Shown: piece after piece, positions 36,330-46,246 of the stretch | Position numbering within the stretch: the first letter of the stretch is position 1 | How the letters are laid out: the number at the start of each line of letters is the position of its first letter | Source of the DNA: Winogradskyella sp. | Lineage (GTDB): Bacteria; Bacteroidota; Bacteroidia; Flavobacteriales; Flavobacteriaceae | Assembly: GCA_028383925.1 (NCBI GenBank) | Contig: JAOEWO010000003.1 | Coordinates: 1-64,000 of the forward strand | Direction: 5' to 3' | Length of the DNA: 64,000 nt | Notes under the pieces: model-generated | The model's database searches: none | What the model was told of the DNA's origin: nothing | What the model saw: the letters and a program-made list of their open reading frames with translations, nothing else | Program-made: the position numbers and the translations under genes

Positions 36330-37052
36330 GTGAATCTACTTTATATATATAATATAGTAATTCTGCACAGTCTAGAGCTTATTGCAGCAGTATTTGGCTC
36401 AATATACTTAACAAAAAGCCGTAACCAAGGTGTGCGACTTTTTGTGGTATATCTTTGGGTTAATTTTGCAATAGAGTTAATAGCTACGTATCCACTTGTT
36501 CTTTATTATAATAATTTCGATTATTCTTGGTTTAAATGGTTAAAACAGAGTTCTTTTGCAAATAACGAATGGCTTTATAGTATACACTCATATATAACTG
36601 TAATTATGATAGGGTTGTATTATAGGCGTTTAATTAAGACTATAAACTACAGGCAAATAATTAGTGGTTTAATAATGTTTTACTGTGTTTTTGCAGTTTC
36701 TTATAACATATTAAAAACTAAAGTAGATTTTTTACAAGATCTCAATTATTTTATTGAAGAAATTGTTGTGGTCTCTTGTACTGTTTTCTATTTGTTTGAA
36801 TTGTTTAAAAGTCAAAAAGCCTTAGAGTTTTATCGCTCTGTACACTTTTTTATCGCTATAGGTTTATTTGTTTGGTATATGTGCGTTATGCCTGTATTCT
36901 TATTCAGTGATTTTTTTACTGAAGTTAACACGTTATATGTTAATTTTAGAGTATTTACTTTATTAACTTTTAATGTTATATTATATTCATGTTATATCCT
37001 CGGTTTTTATTTTGGGTTACACAATCTCAAGGCGTTAGTAAAGAGCAGATAG
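36330..37052 (+). CDS. Seven-helix membrane protein, unrecognised
   Basis: A 240-residue protein starting at GTG (36330), with seven predicted membrane helices (about 3-22, 35-57, 78-95, 107-125, 137-155, 170-190 and 205-230) and very short loops. It has no retinal-binding Lys and no enzyme motif that I can see. Its last 64 bases overlap the start of the histidine kinase in another frame, so the two are translationally linked. A sensory input for the kinase is a reasonable inference. Confidence 0.7.
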   Translation: MNLLYIYNIVILHSLELIAAVFGSIYLTKSRNQGVRLFVVYLWVNFAIELIATYPLVLYYNNFDYSWFKWLKQSSFANNEWLYSIHSYITVIMIGLYYRRLIKTINYRQIISGLIMFYCVFAVSYNILKTKVDFLQDLNYFIEEIVVVSCTVFYLFELFKSQKALEFYRSVHFFIAIGLFVWYMCVMPVFLFSDFFTEVNTLYVNFRVFTLLTFNVILYSCYILGFYFGLHNLKALVKSR

Positions 37053-37813
37053 GTTTAGTTATTTATGTCATAGCGGCTTTGTTGCTATTTGCATTTCTTT
37101 TTGTTTTGTTTTTTTCGACATTTCAAAAGCGAAAAAATCAACTCTTTTTAGATAAAATTAAACAACAAAAACAGTTTGATGATGAGCTTATTAAAACCCA
37201 ACAAGAAATACAAGAAGAAACCTTAAGGCATGTTGGTAGAGAATTACACGATAATGTAGGGCAATTGTTAGTGGTGGCAACTATGCAATTAAATACAGTT
37301 GCTAAAGTTGCTAAAGATGATATAAAAGTTAAAATAGGTAATGCATCTGAAGCGTTAAAAGAAACCCTAACAGAGGTGAGAGCTTTATCTAAGTCTTTAA
37401 ATAGTGATGTTATTTTTAATTTAGGTTTTGACACGACAGTTAAAAATGAGGTTAGTCGTTTAAATAAAATGGGTTTGGTTGTCGCAACTTTTTTAGTAAC
37501 CGGTAAAAAAGTAAATTTTGAAAACAAAAAGGATGAATTAATTTTGTTTAGAATTCTTCAAGAGTTTTTTTCTAATACACTTAAGTATGCAGATGCAGAG
37601 CATTTAAAAATCGAAGTAAATTACAAATCTAACAGTTTGGTAATATTACTAGAAGATGATGGTGTTGGTTTTGATGTACTTACGGCTCAAAAAGGTTCTG
37701 GTTTAATTAATATGCAAAAACAAGCAGAATTAATTAATACAGATTTTAGTTTAGAGTCTCAAGTAAACAAAGGCACTAAGTTGCTTTTAACCTATCCTTA
37801 TAAGTTAGCTTAA
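36989..37813 (+). CDS. Sensor histidine kinase (HisKA_3/NarX-LiaS type)
   Basis: A 274-residue kinase with one membrane helix near residues 22-44, a coiled linker, a HisKA_3 dimerisation domain with GRELHDNVGQLL (phospho-His about residue 87) and a HATPase_c domain (N box EFFSNTLKYAD, G1 DDGVGFD, G2 GSGLINMQKQ). There is no periplasmic sensor domain, so sensing likely depends on the overlapping 7-TM protein. No response regulator adjoins; the next gene is convergent. I keep the ATG at 36989 since no better start exists before the helix. Confidence 0.85.
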   Translation: MLYPRFLFWVTQSQGVSKEQIGLVIYVIAALLLFAFLFVLFFSTFQKRKNQLFLDKIKQQKQFDDELIKTQQEIQEETLRHVGRELHDNVGQLLVVATMQLNTVAKVAKDDIKVKIGNASEALKETLTEVRALSKSLNSDVIFNLGFDTTVKNEVSRLNKMGLVVATFLVTGKKVNFENKKDELILFRILQEFFSNTLKYADAEHLKIEVNYKSNSLVILLEDDGVGFDVLTAQKGSGLINMQKQAELINTDFSLESQVNKGTKLLLTYPYKLA

Positions 37814-38508
37814 ATACCGCAAGCATCCCAGAGCGGGTCTTTTGGTAAAGGAGCTTTAACCGTTAGAGCTTCTTTTTTTACAGGGTGAATAAAAGAAAGG
37901 ATTCTTGCGTGTAGGCTAATACTAGCATCTTTATTACTACGGTCAAAACCATATTTTAAATCACCTTTAATAGGGCAGCCAATAGCGGCAAGTTGCGTAC
38001 GTATTTGGTGGTGTCTTCCTGTTTCTAAATCAACTTCTAACAAATAGAAATTATCTAGCTTTTTAATAACCTTATACGATAAAATAGCCTTTTTAGAACC
38101 CTCAATTTCTTTTTTATAGGCTGTAGATTTATTGTTTTTAGGATTCTTTTTTAGCCAATGTACAAGTCTGTCTTCGGGTATTGGTGGGGCATTTTTAACT
38201 AAAGCCCAATAGGTTTTATGTGCTGTTTTCTCTGCAAATAATTTATTGAGTCTTGGTAGCGCTTTACTTGTTTTTGCAAAAAGAACAACGCCAGTTGTTG
38301 GTCTGTCTAGCCTATGTACAACACCTAGGTAAACATTGCCTTGCTTATTGTATTTTTCTGCTATATAAGATTTTACAACATCACTTAAGGGTTTGTCACC
38401 AGTTTTATCACCTTGTACAATATCGCCTGCACGTTTGTTCACAATAATAACATGATTATCTTCGTGTAAAATTTGAAGGTTGTTTTTGTTTGAAAGAATT
38501 TTAGTCAC
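37810..38508 (-). CDS. RluA family pseudouridine synthase
   Basis: A 232-residue enzyme with the catalytic motif HRLDRPTTGVVLFAKT (Asp near residue 68), GRHHQIR and a C-terminal ISLHARILSF segment. There is no S4 domain, as in RluA/TruC-like members. It isomerises uridines in rRNA or tRNA; which site is unclear. It overlaps the kinase stop by four bases on the opposite strand. Confidence 0.92.
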   Translation of the reverse strand: MTKILSNKNNLQILHEDNHVIIVNKRAGDIVQGDKTGDKPLSDVVKSYIAEKYNKQGNVYLGVVHRLDRPTTGVVLFAKTSKALPRLNKLFAEKTAHKTYWALVKNAPPIPEDRLVHWLKKNPKNNKSTAYKKEIEGSKKAILSYKVIKKLDNFYLLEVDLETGRHHQIRTQLAAIGCPIKGDLKYGFDRSNKDASISLHARILSFIHPVKKEALTVKAPLPKDPLWDACGI

Positions 38509-38739
38509 TTATGTAAGGTTAGATTTCGAGATTAATTTGAGTTAGACTAAACTTTATTTAAACTTAATAAGCATTTTATTAACGTCATTTAATTACATCT
38601 TTAATTGTTTAATTAGATCTAGTTTTTGGATTCAATAAATTTTAATATCATATTATAACTTTATAATACAATGCGATATGTGTTTTCAAATTTATGAGCT
38701 ACAAGTTTTAGTTGTTTAATACAATCTATATGTTCTGTA

Positions 38740-39558
38740 TTAATATTGCTCTTTATCATTTGGGAAGTCGCCACTTTTAACATCTTCACCATATTGCGAA
38801 AAAGCAGTAGTCATTTCTTCGTATAAATTCATGTAACGGCGTAAGAATCTTGGATTAAACTCGTGCGTCATTCCAACCATATCGTGCGTTACTAGTACTT
38901 GGCCGTCTACTCCATTTCCAGCTCCAATGCCAATAACAGGAATACTAACACTTTTCGCAACCTCTTCTGCTAATTGTGCAGGTATTTTTTCTAGCACTAG
39001 GGCAAAACAACCCGCTTTTTCTAACATTAAAGCATCTTCTTTAAGTTGTTGAGCTTCTTGTTCTTCTTTGGCTCTAACTGTATAAGTTCCGAATTTATAA
39101 ATAGACTGAGGTGTTAATCCTAAATGTCCCATTACCGGAATACCAGCATTTAAAATTCGCTTTATAGATTCTTTTACTTCTTTACCACCTTCCATTTTTA
39201 CGGCATGTCCGCCAGATTCCTTCATTATTCTAATGGCAGAACGGAGCGCTTCTTTAGGGTCGCTTTGGTAACTTCCAAAAGGTAAATCTACAACTACCAA
39301 ACAGCGTTCTATGGCTCTTACAACAGATGATGCATGATAAATCATTTGATCTAATGTAATAGGAAGTGTAGTTTCGTGTCCGGCCATAACATTACTTGCA
39401 GAATCACCAACCAAGATGACATCAATACCTGCGCCATCAACAATTTTAGCCATGGTATAATCATAGGCTGTAAGCATAGATATTTTTTCACCTTTAGATT
39501 TCATATCTACTAAGGTTTTTACTGTAATTCTTTTGTATTGTTTTTTTGCTACCGACAT
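38740..39558 (-). CDS. panB: 3-methyl-2-oxobutanoate hydroxymethyltransferase
   Basis: A 272-residue enzyme of pantothenate/CoA synthesis, transferring a hydroxymethyl group from methylene-THF to 2-oxoisovalerate. Family segments [31 protein letters not shown] (Asp metal ligand), AVKMEGG (Lys/Glu) and GHLGLTPQS are all present. It is monocistronic. The 231-bp gap upstream of the RluA gene is AT-rich, with only an 18-bp palindrome at 38651-38668. Confidence 0.95.
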   Translation of the reverse strand: MSVAKKQYKRITVKTLVDMKSKGEKISMLTAYDYTMAKIVDGAGIDVILVGDSASNVMAGHETTLPITLDQMIYHASSVVRAIERCLVVVDLPFGSYQSDPKEALRSAIRIMKESGGHAVKMEGGKEVKESIKRILNAGIPVMGHLGLTPQSIYKFGTYTVRAKEEQEAQQLKEDALMLEKAGCFALVLEKIPAQLAEEVAKSVSIPVIGIGAGNGVDGQVLVTHDMVGMTHEFNPRFLRRYMNLYEEMTTAFSQYGEDVKSGDFPNDKEQY

Positions 39559-39665
39559 TTAGTTTGTATTATGTGTGCTGTAAAAATAACTAGTTTTGTT
39601 AAACTTTTGTTTAACTTTAAAATAAATAAGGTGAAGACCGCAATATTAATTTAAAATTAGGGCTT

Positions 39666-40121
39666 ATGAAATCTGTATGTGTAGCAATAGTCTTTTTGTT
39701 TGGACTGGCGTTGAATGCTCAAAAATCTGAAACTGAAGCCGTAAAAAATATAATCGTAGAATTTTTTGATGCATTTCATAAACAAGATAGCACAGCTTTA
39801 AAATCTATGGTTATAGATAAAATTATACTTCAATCTATTTCTACCAATAATAGTGGAGAGGTCACACTTAAAGAAGATAATTTTTATCAGTTTATAAAGA
39901 ACATTGCAAGTATTCCAAAAGACAGGAAATTCGAAGAGAAATTGTTAGGTTTTAACATACAAGTGGACGGAAATATGGCTAATGCTTGGACGCCTTACGA
40001 ATTTTGGTATCAAGAACAATTCAGCCATTGTGGTGTTAATTCTTTTCAGTTTATGAAAGTTAAAGGCGAATGGAAAATTATCTATTTAGTTGATACTCGT
40101 AGAAAAAAGTGCAAAAACTAA
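39666..40121 (+). CDS. Exported NTF2-like protein
   Basis: A 151-residue protein with a signal peptide (1-18, ending LNAQ) and a SnoaL/NTF2-like fold with the typical opening (AVKNIIVEFFDAFHKQDSTALKSM, in two parts) and a C-terminal FMKVKGEWKIIYL strand. The NTF2-like cone fold may bind small ligands or be enzymatic; no catalytic residues can be assigned. Divergent from panB, convergent with sdaA. Confidence 0.8.
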   Translation: MKSVCVAIVFLFGLALNAQKSETEAVKNIIVEFFDAFHKQDSTALKSMVIDKIILQSISTNNSGEVTLKEDNFYQFIKNIASIPKDRKFEEKLLGFNIQVDGNMANAWTPYEFWYQEQFSHCGVNSFQFMKVKGEWKIIYLVDTRRKKCKN

Positions 40122-40131
40122 ATGTAATTAA

Positions 40132-41556
40132 TTAACAATCAGACATATTTACACCAACAGCCAAGCCTCCTTCAGACGTTTCTTTATATTTAGAACTCAT
40201 ATCTTTGGCAGTTTCCCACATGGTGGAGACTACTTTATCTAAAGGGACTTTTACATTTTTAGGGTCTGTGTCTAATGCTAACTCTGCGGCATTAATAGCT
40301 TTTATGGCTCCCATAGAGTTACGTTCTATACAAGGAATTTGTACTAATCCTCCAATAGGATCACAAGTTAAACCCAAATGGTGTTCCATCGCAATTTCTG
40401 CAGCGACTAATACTTGTTCTGGTGTGCCACCAAGTAATTCTGTTAATGCGCCTGCTGCCATTGCAGATGAGACACCAATTTCGGCTTGGCAACCACCCAT
40501 AGCGGCACTTATAGTAGCTCCTTTTTTAAAGATGCTACCTATTTCACTGGCAACCAATAAGAAACGCTTAATATGGTCAAAATCTGCTTTATGATTTTCT
40601 ATGACCAAATAATACATTAATACAGAAGGAATAACACCAGCACTTCCGTTAGTAGGTGCTGTAACTACACGTCCTAATGAGGCGTTAACTTCATTTACAG
40701 CCAAAGCAAAACAACTTACCCATTTTAGTATTTGTCTAAACTTAACTTCAGTAGTTCTTATGGTTTCTAGCCATTGTTGCGGATTTTCATATTTGTGTTC
40801 GCCAATTAAATTTTTATGAATATCGTAAGCCCGACGTCTTACGTTGAGTCCACCTGGTAAATTACCCTCGGTATGGCAGCCAACATACATGCACTCTAGC
40901 ATGGTATTCCAAATACGTTTTAATTCAAAATCAATAGAGGTTTCTTCTCTAATAGATTTTTCGTTTTCTAGTACCACACCAGAAATTGGTAGGTTTAATT
41001 GGTTACAGAAACTGAGTAATTCCGTTCCTTTTTCAACAGGATAAGGAAACGTGCAATAGAATATTATTTTATTAGCTTTAGCAACTTTTCGTTCTTCTTG
41101 TACTACAAAGCCACCACCAATAGAATAGTAGGTTTGTTTGTAATTTCGGCCATTAATAAGCGCTGTAAATACCATACCATTTGAATGAAATGGTAAAAAT
41201 TTACGGTTAAATATAATATTGGTTTTAAAATTGAAAGGAATAGGCTTTTCATTATTAAACAACAAGGTGTTAGTGGTTTTAATATTGTCAACAATTGAAG
41301 CTATATTTTCAACAGGAATACGTTCTGGGTCAGCACCATTTAGCCCTAAAACAACAGCATAATCTGTAGCGTGCCCTTTACCTGTTAAAGATAAAGAACC
41401 ATAAAGATCTACCGTAATTTTTTCGACCTTATCAAAGCGGTTTTTGTCTTTTAATTCTTGTATCCAACGTTCTGCAGCACGCCAAGGACCTAGGGTGTGA
41501 GAACTCGATGGTCCTACACCTATTTTAAGCATATCAAAAACAGAAATACATTCCAT
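40132..41556 (-). CDS. sdaA: L-serine ammonia-lyase, single-chain iron-sulfur type
   Basis: A 474-residue enzyme that converts L-serine to pyruvate and ammonia. The beta domain is first ([18 protein letters not shown], substrate-binding Ser cluster) and the alpha domain follows, with Cys ligands in [17 protein letters not shown] and IPCIERN for the [4Fe-4S] cluster. Length matches the fused E. coli SdaA rather than the two-chain Bacillus form. It feeds amino-acid carbon into central metabolism. Confidence 0.95.
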   Translation of the reverse strand: MECISVFDMLKIGVGPSSSHTLGPWRAAERWIQELKDKNRFDKVEKITVDLYGSLSLTGKGHATDYAVVLGLNGADPERIPVENIASIVDNIKTTNTLLFNNEKPIPFNFKTNIIFNRKFLPFHSNGMVFTALINGRNYKQTYYSIGGGFVVQEERKVAKANKIIFYCTFPYPVEKGTELLSFCNQLNLPISGVVLENEKSIREETSIDFELKRIWNTMLECMYVGCHTEGNLPGGLNVRRRAYDIHKNLIGEHKYENPQQWLETIRTTEVKFRQILKWVSCFALAVNEVNASLGRVVTAPTNGSAGVIPSVLMYYLVIENHKADFDHIKRFLLVASEIGSIFKKGATISAAMGGCQAEIGVSSAMAAGALTELLGGTPEQVLVAAEIAMEHHLGLTCDPIGGLVQIPCIERNSMGAIKAINAAELALDTDPKNVKVPLDKVVSTMWETAKDMSSKYKETSEGGLAVGVNMSDC

Positions 41557-41633
41557 TATAAGGGTATTTTAGTGTCTCACAAATATACATTTAGTTGTCA
41601 CATAATAATATGTTTTCAAAAAAAATGAAAGCA

Positions 41634-41662
41634 TAAAAAAAGCCTGAAAATAAATTCAGGCT
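41634..41662 (-). terminator. Intrinsic terminator of the collagen-like lipoprotein gene
   Basis: Arms AGCCTGAA (41641-41648) and TTCAGGCT (41655-41662) with a 6-base loop. On the minus strand a T run follows the stem. It lies 20 bp past the stop at 41683. Confidence 0.85.
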
Positions 41663-41682
41663 ATTCGGTTTATTTTTGAATT

Positions 41683-42186
41683 TTATTGAACAAAATTCAT
41701 AACCTCATTGTAATTATTAATGTCTAAATTATTGCTACTAGCAAAATCTACAGGTAGTATAACAATTCTAAATGTTTGGTTAATTCTTTGATCATCTGAA
41801 AGTAAATTAAAATTAAACGTTGGGTTAGATTCAATAAAAATGCTAACAAAGTCAAAATTATGTTCAAAGTTGTATCTAAATTCTTCACCAGAGTTTAAAT
41901 ACACCGTTTCCGGAAGCAGTTTCCAAACATCAAAATCATCAATTTGGCCTCTAAGGTGATAAACTAAAACCATATCAGATTCTTCTAAACTAATATCTAA
42001 CGGAATTTCTAAAGTTTCTCGATAGCCGTTTGTAGTTGCAAAACTTATGGTGCTTTCAAAAGATTGGCCAACAAAATTTACACCATTTTGGCCGTTAAGA
42101 CCAGTTAGACCTGGTGGGCCTTGGTCATCTGTACATGCAGTTAATAATAAGGCAAAAATTGAAATAAAGGTTATAAATTTTTTCAT
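41683..42186 (-). CDS. Lipoprotein with short collagen-like segment
   Basis: A 167-residue lipoprotein starting at the ATG at 42186 (a TTG two codons earlier is also in frame). Signal MKKFITFISIFALLL ends in lipobox LTAC. It is followed by a short Gly-x-x run (DQGPPGLTGLNGQNG, residues 20-34) and a beta-rich domain of unknown family. Such collagen-like linkers are common in Bacteroidota lipoproteins and may space the domain from the membrane. Function unknown. Confidence 0.72.
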   Translation of the reverse strand: MKKFITFISIFALLLTACTDDQGPPGLTGLNGQNGVNFVGQSFESTISFATTNGYRETLEIPLDISLEESDMVLVYHLRGQIDDFDVWKLLPETVYLNSGEEFRYNFEHNFDFVSIFIESNPTFNFNLLSDDQRINQTFRIVILPVDFASSNNLDINNYNEVMNFVQ

Positions 42187-42344
42187 ATACAAATAGTTTA
42201 AATTGTTTTTAAAGTATAATAATACATCGGTTTACTTTTGTCTTTAATAGTATTGATGCTTATTAAGACCTCTGTTTTTTGTTAATGTATCAAAACTAAT
42301 ACCAAAGTAGTCTAAGTTTATTTTTTTTTAACTAAAAATAGATA

Positions 42345-42374
42345 TGACATCATGTCACTTTTTTTGTCATGGCA
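42345..42374 (+). promoter_or_regulatory. Palindromic element upstream of dnaK
   Basis: TGACATCATGTCA (42345-42357) is a perfect 6-bp inverted repeat around one base. It is followed at 42365-42374 by TGTCATGGCA, an imperfect palindrome of the same TGNCA half-sites. It lies about 85-115 bp before the dnaK start. No CIRCE element is present. A repressor or activator site is inferred. Confidence 0.4.
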
Positions 42375-42421
42375 TAATCATTGACTTATTGAGGTTGAGG
42401 TTAAAATTAATAACACGATAC

Positions 42422-42439
42422 TTTCCGTGAGAGCGGAAA
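42422..42439 (+). other. Leader hairpin of dnaK
   Basis: TTTCCG and CGGAAA form a 6-bp hairpin with a TGAGAG loop, 20 bases before the start codon. It could stabilise the 5' end or affect initiation with temperature. Functional meaning is not shown by sequence alone. Confidence 0.35.
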
Positions 42440-42458
42440 ACAAATAACAAATATAATT

Positions 42459-44360
42459 ATGAGTAAAATTATTGGAATTGATTTAGGTACAACCAACTCT
42501 TGTGTTTCTGTAATGGAAGGTAATGAGCCTGTTGTAATCCCAAACGCTGAAGGTAAAAGAACAACACCTTCAGTTATCGCTTTCGTAGAAGGTGGTGAAA
42601 TTAAAGTTGGTGATCCTGCAAAGAGACAAGCGGTAACTAACCCAACAAAAACGGTTTATTCTATTAAACGTTTTATGGGTAATAAGTATTCTGAATCTAA
42701 AAAAGAAGCAGAGCGTGTACCTTATACAGTAGTAAAAGGTGACAACGATACACCAAGAGTAGATATTGATGGTCGTTTGTATACACCACAAGAATTATCA
42801 GCAATGATTCTTCAAAAAATGAAGAAAACAGCTGAAGATTATTTAGGACAAGATGTGACTGAAGCTGTAATTACAGTACCAGCATATTTTAACGATGCAC
42901 AGCGTCAGGCTACAAAAGAAGCTGGTGAGATTGCAGGTTTAAAAGTTCGTAGAATTATCAACGAACCTACAGCAGCTGCATTGGCTTACGGAATGGACAA
43001 AAAAGGTATTGACCAAAAAATTGTAGTATTTGATTTTGGTGGTGGAACACATGATGTTTCTATCCTTGAGTTAGGTGACGGTGTTTTTGAAGTATTATCT
43101 ACAGATGGTGATACGCACTTAGGTGGTGATGATGTTGACCAACGCATTATAGATTGGTTAGCTGAAGAGTTTATTGCTGATGAAAACATGGATTTGCGTA
43201 AAGACCCAATGGCTTTACAACGTCTTAAAGAAGCAGCAGAAAAAGCTAAGATTGAATTATCGTCTTCTGCACAAACAGAAATTAACTTACCTTATGTAAC
43301 GGCTACAGCTAGTGGACCAAAGCACTTGGTGCGTTCTATGACACGTTCTAAATTTGAGCAGTTAATAGATGATTTAATTAAGCGTACAATAGACCCATGT
43401 GCTTCAGCATTAAAAGCAGCAGGTTTATCTAAGAGCGATATTGATGAAGTTATATTAGTAGGAGGTTCTACAAGAATACCAGCAGTACAAGAGGCTGTAG
43501 AGAAGTTTTTCGGAAAAACACCAAGTAAAGGTGTTAACCCTGATGAAGTTGTGTCTTTAGGTGCAGGTATTCAAGGTGGTGTATTATCTGGTGATGTAAA
43601 AGATGTTCTTTTATTAGATGTGACTCCGTTATCCCTTGGTATTGAAACTATGGGTAATGTATTAACAAAGTTAATTGAAGCAAATACTACGATTCCTACA
43701 AAGAAATCTCAAGTGTTTTCAACAGCTGCAGATAATCAGCCATCAGTAGAAATTCACGTATTACAAGGTGAACGTCCTATGGCACCTGATAACAAAACTA
43801 TTGGTCGTTTTCACTTAGACGGTATTCCACCAGCACAAAGAGGAACACCACAAATTGAAGTAACGTTTGATATTGATGCTAACGGTATTATTAAAGTATC
43901 TGCCACAGATAAAGCAACAAATAAGACGCAAGATATTCGTATAGAAGCATCATCAGGATTAACTGAAGAGGAAATTCAAAAGATGAGAGCAGATGCAGAA
44001 GCAAATGCAGAATCTGATGCTAAAGCGGCAGAAAATGCTAAGAAATTAAACGAAGCAGATTCTATGATTTTTCAAACTGAAAGTCAACTAAAAGAATTTG
44101 GTGATAAATTATCTGATGATAAAAAAGCACCAATTGAAGCAGCACTTGAAGAATTGAAAAAAGCTTACGAAACAAAAGAAATCTCAGTTATAGACCCAGC
44201 TTTAGAGAAAATCAACGAAGCATGGAAAGTGGCTAGTGAAGAAATGTACAAAGCACAAGCAGAAGCTCAAGGTGGTGCACCAGGTCCTGATGCAGCTGCA
44301 CAGCAGCCAGCAGATGAGTCTAGCGATGTTGAAGATGTAGATTTCGAAGAAGTGAAGTAA
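42459..44360 (+). CDS. dnaK: Molecular chaperone DnaK (Hsp70)
   Basis: A 633-residue Hsp70. The ATPase domain (1-380) has [11 protein letters not shown], the phosphate-binding [13 protein letters not shown] (where DFGGGTFD is usual, so Phe is His here) and [11 protein letters not shown]. The substrate domain (390-500) and helical lid follow, with the acidic tail ending in DVDFEEVK. Length is standard. It is a lone gene, without grpE or dnaJ beside it. A nested-hairpin terminator lies 90 bp after the stop. Confidence 0.98.
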   Translation: MSKIIGIDLGTTNSCVSVMEGNEPVVIPNAEGKRTTPSVIAFVEGGEIKVGDPAKRQAVTNPTKTVYSIKRFMGNKYSESKKEAERVPYTVVKGDNDTPRVDIDGRLYTPQELSAMILQKMKKTAEDYLGQDVTEAVITVPAYFNDAQRQATKEAGEIAGLKVRRIINEPTAAALAYGMDKKGIDQKIVVFDFGGGTHDVSILELGDGVFEVLSTDGDTHLGGDDVDQRIIDWLAEEFIADENMDLRKDPMALQRLKEAAEKAKIELSSSAQTEINLPYVTATASGPKHLVRSMTRSKFEQLIDDLIKRTIDPCASALKAAGLSKSDIDEVILVGGSTRIPAVQEAVEKFFGKTPSKGVNPDEVVSLGAGIQGGVLSGDVKDVLLLDVTPLSLGIETMGNVLTKLIEANTTIPTKKSQVFSTAADNQPSVEIHVLQGERPMAPDNKTIGRFHLDGIPPAQRGTPQIEVTFDIDANGIIKVSATDKATNKTQDIRIEASSGLTEEEIQKMRADAEANAESDAKAAENAKKLNEADSMIFQTESQLKEFGDKLSDDKKAPIEAALEELKKAYETKEISVIDPALEKINEAWKVASEEMYKAQAEAQGGAPGPDAAAQQPADESSDVEDVDFEEVK

Positions 44361-44451
44361 GCAGAGAACCAATTTTCTCTTTTTTGCGAAAGTTGTGTGA
44401 ATCGCTTATGCTCAGCTTGTCTGACTATATTTTATAAAAAACAAGTAGTTT

Positions 44452-44499
44452 AAAAAACGCAATCCTCCGATGCTTATCGGTAAAGATTGCGTTTTTTTT
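44452..44499. terminator. Nested-hairpin terminator between dnaK and blh
   Basis: Outer arms AAAAAACGCAATC (44452-44464) and GATTGCGTTTTTT (44485-44497) enclose a second CCGAT/ATCGG hairpin. A and T runs at each end allow termination of both the dnaK (+) and blh (-) transcripts. Confidence 0.85.
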
Positions 44500-45376
44500 G
44501 TTTAAACATTTTGGTAATTACTATAGAATGTGGGAAAGTCACTGCAGCTATAAAAGAAAAGAAAATAGCATAAAATATATTTTCATTTTTGAAAATATAA
44601 TAAACGCCTGCTATTCCTATTAAGGATATAGCCCAATATATGACTGCATTTTTGCAATATCTAATGATGGTTTTTTTGTTGCATTCTCCGTAAATAAAAT
44701 GTATTTGGTCATTTAAAGAGGGGAGGCTATGCCAGTAAATAAAATAAATTGTAAACCCCCAAATCAATGTAGAAACTTTAAAAATGATACAAAATAAAAG
44801 GAGGTAAAAAAGTTCTAATAAAACATTATGTCTAAAACGCTTTGAGTTTAATGTTAGTATCAGCGTAAAAATTGCAAAGCATAACGCTACAAAACTAAAC
44901 GTATAAGTAATTATAGTTTCATCTAGATTATAGTCTGCTATTGCTTTTACAATTTCAATAACTTCTTTTTTATTAAAAACAAAAAGTAGCATTAAGATAA
45001 AGCCTCCATAAATAAAAAAGTATGTTTTTTTTATAATTTCTACAGCCTGAATATTTTGGTTCATCCAATGTTGTTCACCAAAATGAAAGGCGCTAAAAAT
45101 TATAAAAAGTAATAAACCTAGCATGGGTGTATAAATAAATAAGGCTACTGCTAATAAAACGGTAATTATATATACGGTCAAAATTTTTGGAAAGCTAAAT
45201 TTTGAAGTTTCACCTTTAACTTTTGTAATTAATAATATATCATTAGAACCATGTAATATTCCAAATGTAAATATTAAAAAGAAACCTAGTAAAATTTCAA
45301 ATTCACCAGTTAAGAAAGAGGTTAGCCATAATCCTACAAAACTCGATAATATTTTAATATTCACATTTTTACTCAT
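44474..45376 (-). CDS. blh: Brp/Blh family beta-carotene 15,15'-dioxygenase
   Basis: A 300-residue membrane protein of the Brp/Blh family, started at the ATG at 45376 (the open frame begins at a TTG seven codons earlier). About eight helices are present. The conserved His residues are visible in FGILHGSNDILL, FSAFHFGEQHW, YWHSLPSLNDQ and FPHSIVI, which bind the catalytic iron. It cleaves beta-carotene to two retinal molecules, the chromophore for the adjacent proteorhodopsin. The two genes diverge across 114 bp, so they can be co-regulated. Its 3' end lies inside the bidirectional terminator. Confidence 0.93.
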   Translation of the reverse strand: MSKNVNIKILSSFVGLWLTSFLTGEFEILLGFFLIFTFGILHGSNDILLITKVKGETSKFSFPKILTVYIITVLLAVALFIYTPMLGLLLFIIFSAFHFGEQHWMNQNIQAVEIIKKTYFFIYGGFILMLLFVFNKKEVIEIVKAIADYNLDETIITYTFSFVALCFAIFTLILTLNSKRFRHNVLLELFYLLLFCIIFKVSTLIWGFTIYFIYWHSLPSLNDQIHFIYGECNKKTIIRYCKNAVIYWAISLIGIAGVYYIFKNENIFYAIFFSFIAAVTFPHSIVITKMFKQKKRNLYR

Positions 45377-45394
45377 AATAAAATTATTATTTTT

Positions 45395-45402
45395 CAAATA
45401 TA
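45395..45402 (-). promoter_or_regulatory. -7 box of blh
   Basis: TATATTTG on the minus strand fits TAnnTTTG and lies 18 bases before the blh ATG at 45376, predicting a leader of only about 14 bases. Confidence 0.45.
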
Positions 45403-45434
45403 TTCTAAAATTTTTATTAAAATTGTATTTAATA

Positions 45435-45464
45435 TGTTGAACTTTATGTAGATTTGATTCAACA
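45435..45464 (+). promoter_or_regulatory. Proteorhodopsin promoter with flanking inverted repeat
   Basis: The -7 box TAGATTTG lies at 45449-45456. It is bracketed by perfect 7-bp inverted repeats TGTTGAA (45435-45441) and TTCAACA (45458-45464), 16 bases apart. A regulator bound here would cover the polymerase site. The ATG is at 45491. Confidence 0.5.
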
Positions 45465-45490
45465 AAACTAATTAACTAAATTAAATTATT

Positions 45491-46216
45491 ATGAAAACAC
45501 TATTTTTATTAGGAGATATTACTTCTAAGATGGATCCAACAGATTATGTAGGTTTCACGTTTTTTGTAGGTTGTATGGCTATGATGGCCGCTTCAGCCTT
45601 TTTCTTTTTATCACTTAATCAATTTGATAAAAAATGGAGAACTTCTGTATTAGTTTCTGGACTAATTACATTTATCGCAGCGGTGCATTATTTCTACATG
45701 AGAGATTATTGGGCAGCAAACATGGAATCACCTACGTTTTTTAGATATGTAGATTGGATTTTAACGGTACCATTAATGTGTGTTGAGTTTTATTTAATAC
45801 TCAAAGTTGCTGGTGCAAAGCCTTCTTTAATGTGGAAACTCATTGGGTTATCTGTTGTAATGTTAGTTACAGGGTATTTTGGTGAAGCAGTTTACCCAGA
45901 CCAGGCAGCACTTTGGGGAGGAATCTCTGGATTAGCCTATTTTGTAATCGTATATGAAATATGGTTAGGTAGTGCTAAAAAACTGGCAGTAGCCGCAGGC
46001 GGTGAAATTTTAAAAGCACACAAAATTCTTTGTTGGTTTGTACTTGTAGGATGGGCAATCTACCCATTAGGTTACATGTTAGGTACTGAAGGTTGGTACA
46101 CAAGTATATTAGGCTCAGGAAGTGTTGATGTTGCATATAATATCGCAGATGCAATTAATAAAATTGGCTTTGGTCTTGTTATATATGCTTTAGCAGTTAA
46201 AAAGCAAGCTGCATAA
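45491..46216 (+). CDS. Proteorhodopsin, green-type proton pump
   Basis: A 241-residue seven-helix microbial rhodopsin. Helix 3 has RYVDWILTVPLMCVEFYLIL: Asp88 (counter-ion), Thr92 and Glu99 form the DTE motif of outward proton pumps, and His66 matches the conserved proteorhodopsin His75. Met96 at the spectral tuning site predicts green absorption. The retinal Schiff-base Lys is Lys224 (DAINKIGFGLVIY). It stores light energy as proton gradient. It diverges from blh, which makes its chromophore; other carotenoid genes are not in this window. Confidence 0.97.
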   Translation: MKTLFLLGDITSKMDPTDYVGFTFFVGCMAMMAASAFFFLSLNQFDKKWRTSVLVSGLITFIAAVHYFYMRDYWAANMESPTFFRYVDWILTVPLMCVEFYLILKVAGAKPSLMWKLIGLSVVMLVTGYFGEAVYPDQAALWGGISGLAYFVIVYEIWLGSAKKLAVAAGGEILKAHKILCWFVLVGWAIYPLGYMLGTEGWYTSILGSGSVDVAYNIADAINKIGFGLVIYALAVKKQAA

Positions 46217-46246
46217 GTAAAGTCTCTAAAAAATCTTATGAGTATT

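Noticed and set aside
36330..37052. Considered a second microbial rhodopsin because of seven helices
   Set aside because: It lacks the helix-7 retinal Lys motif and the helix-3 Asp motif.
38651..38668. AT palindrome TATTATAACTTTATAATA
   Set aside because: It is composed only of A/T apart from its centre, lies in an AT-rich gap and is likely by chance.
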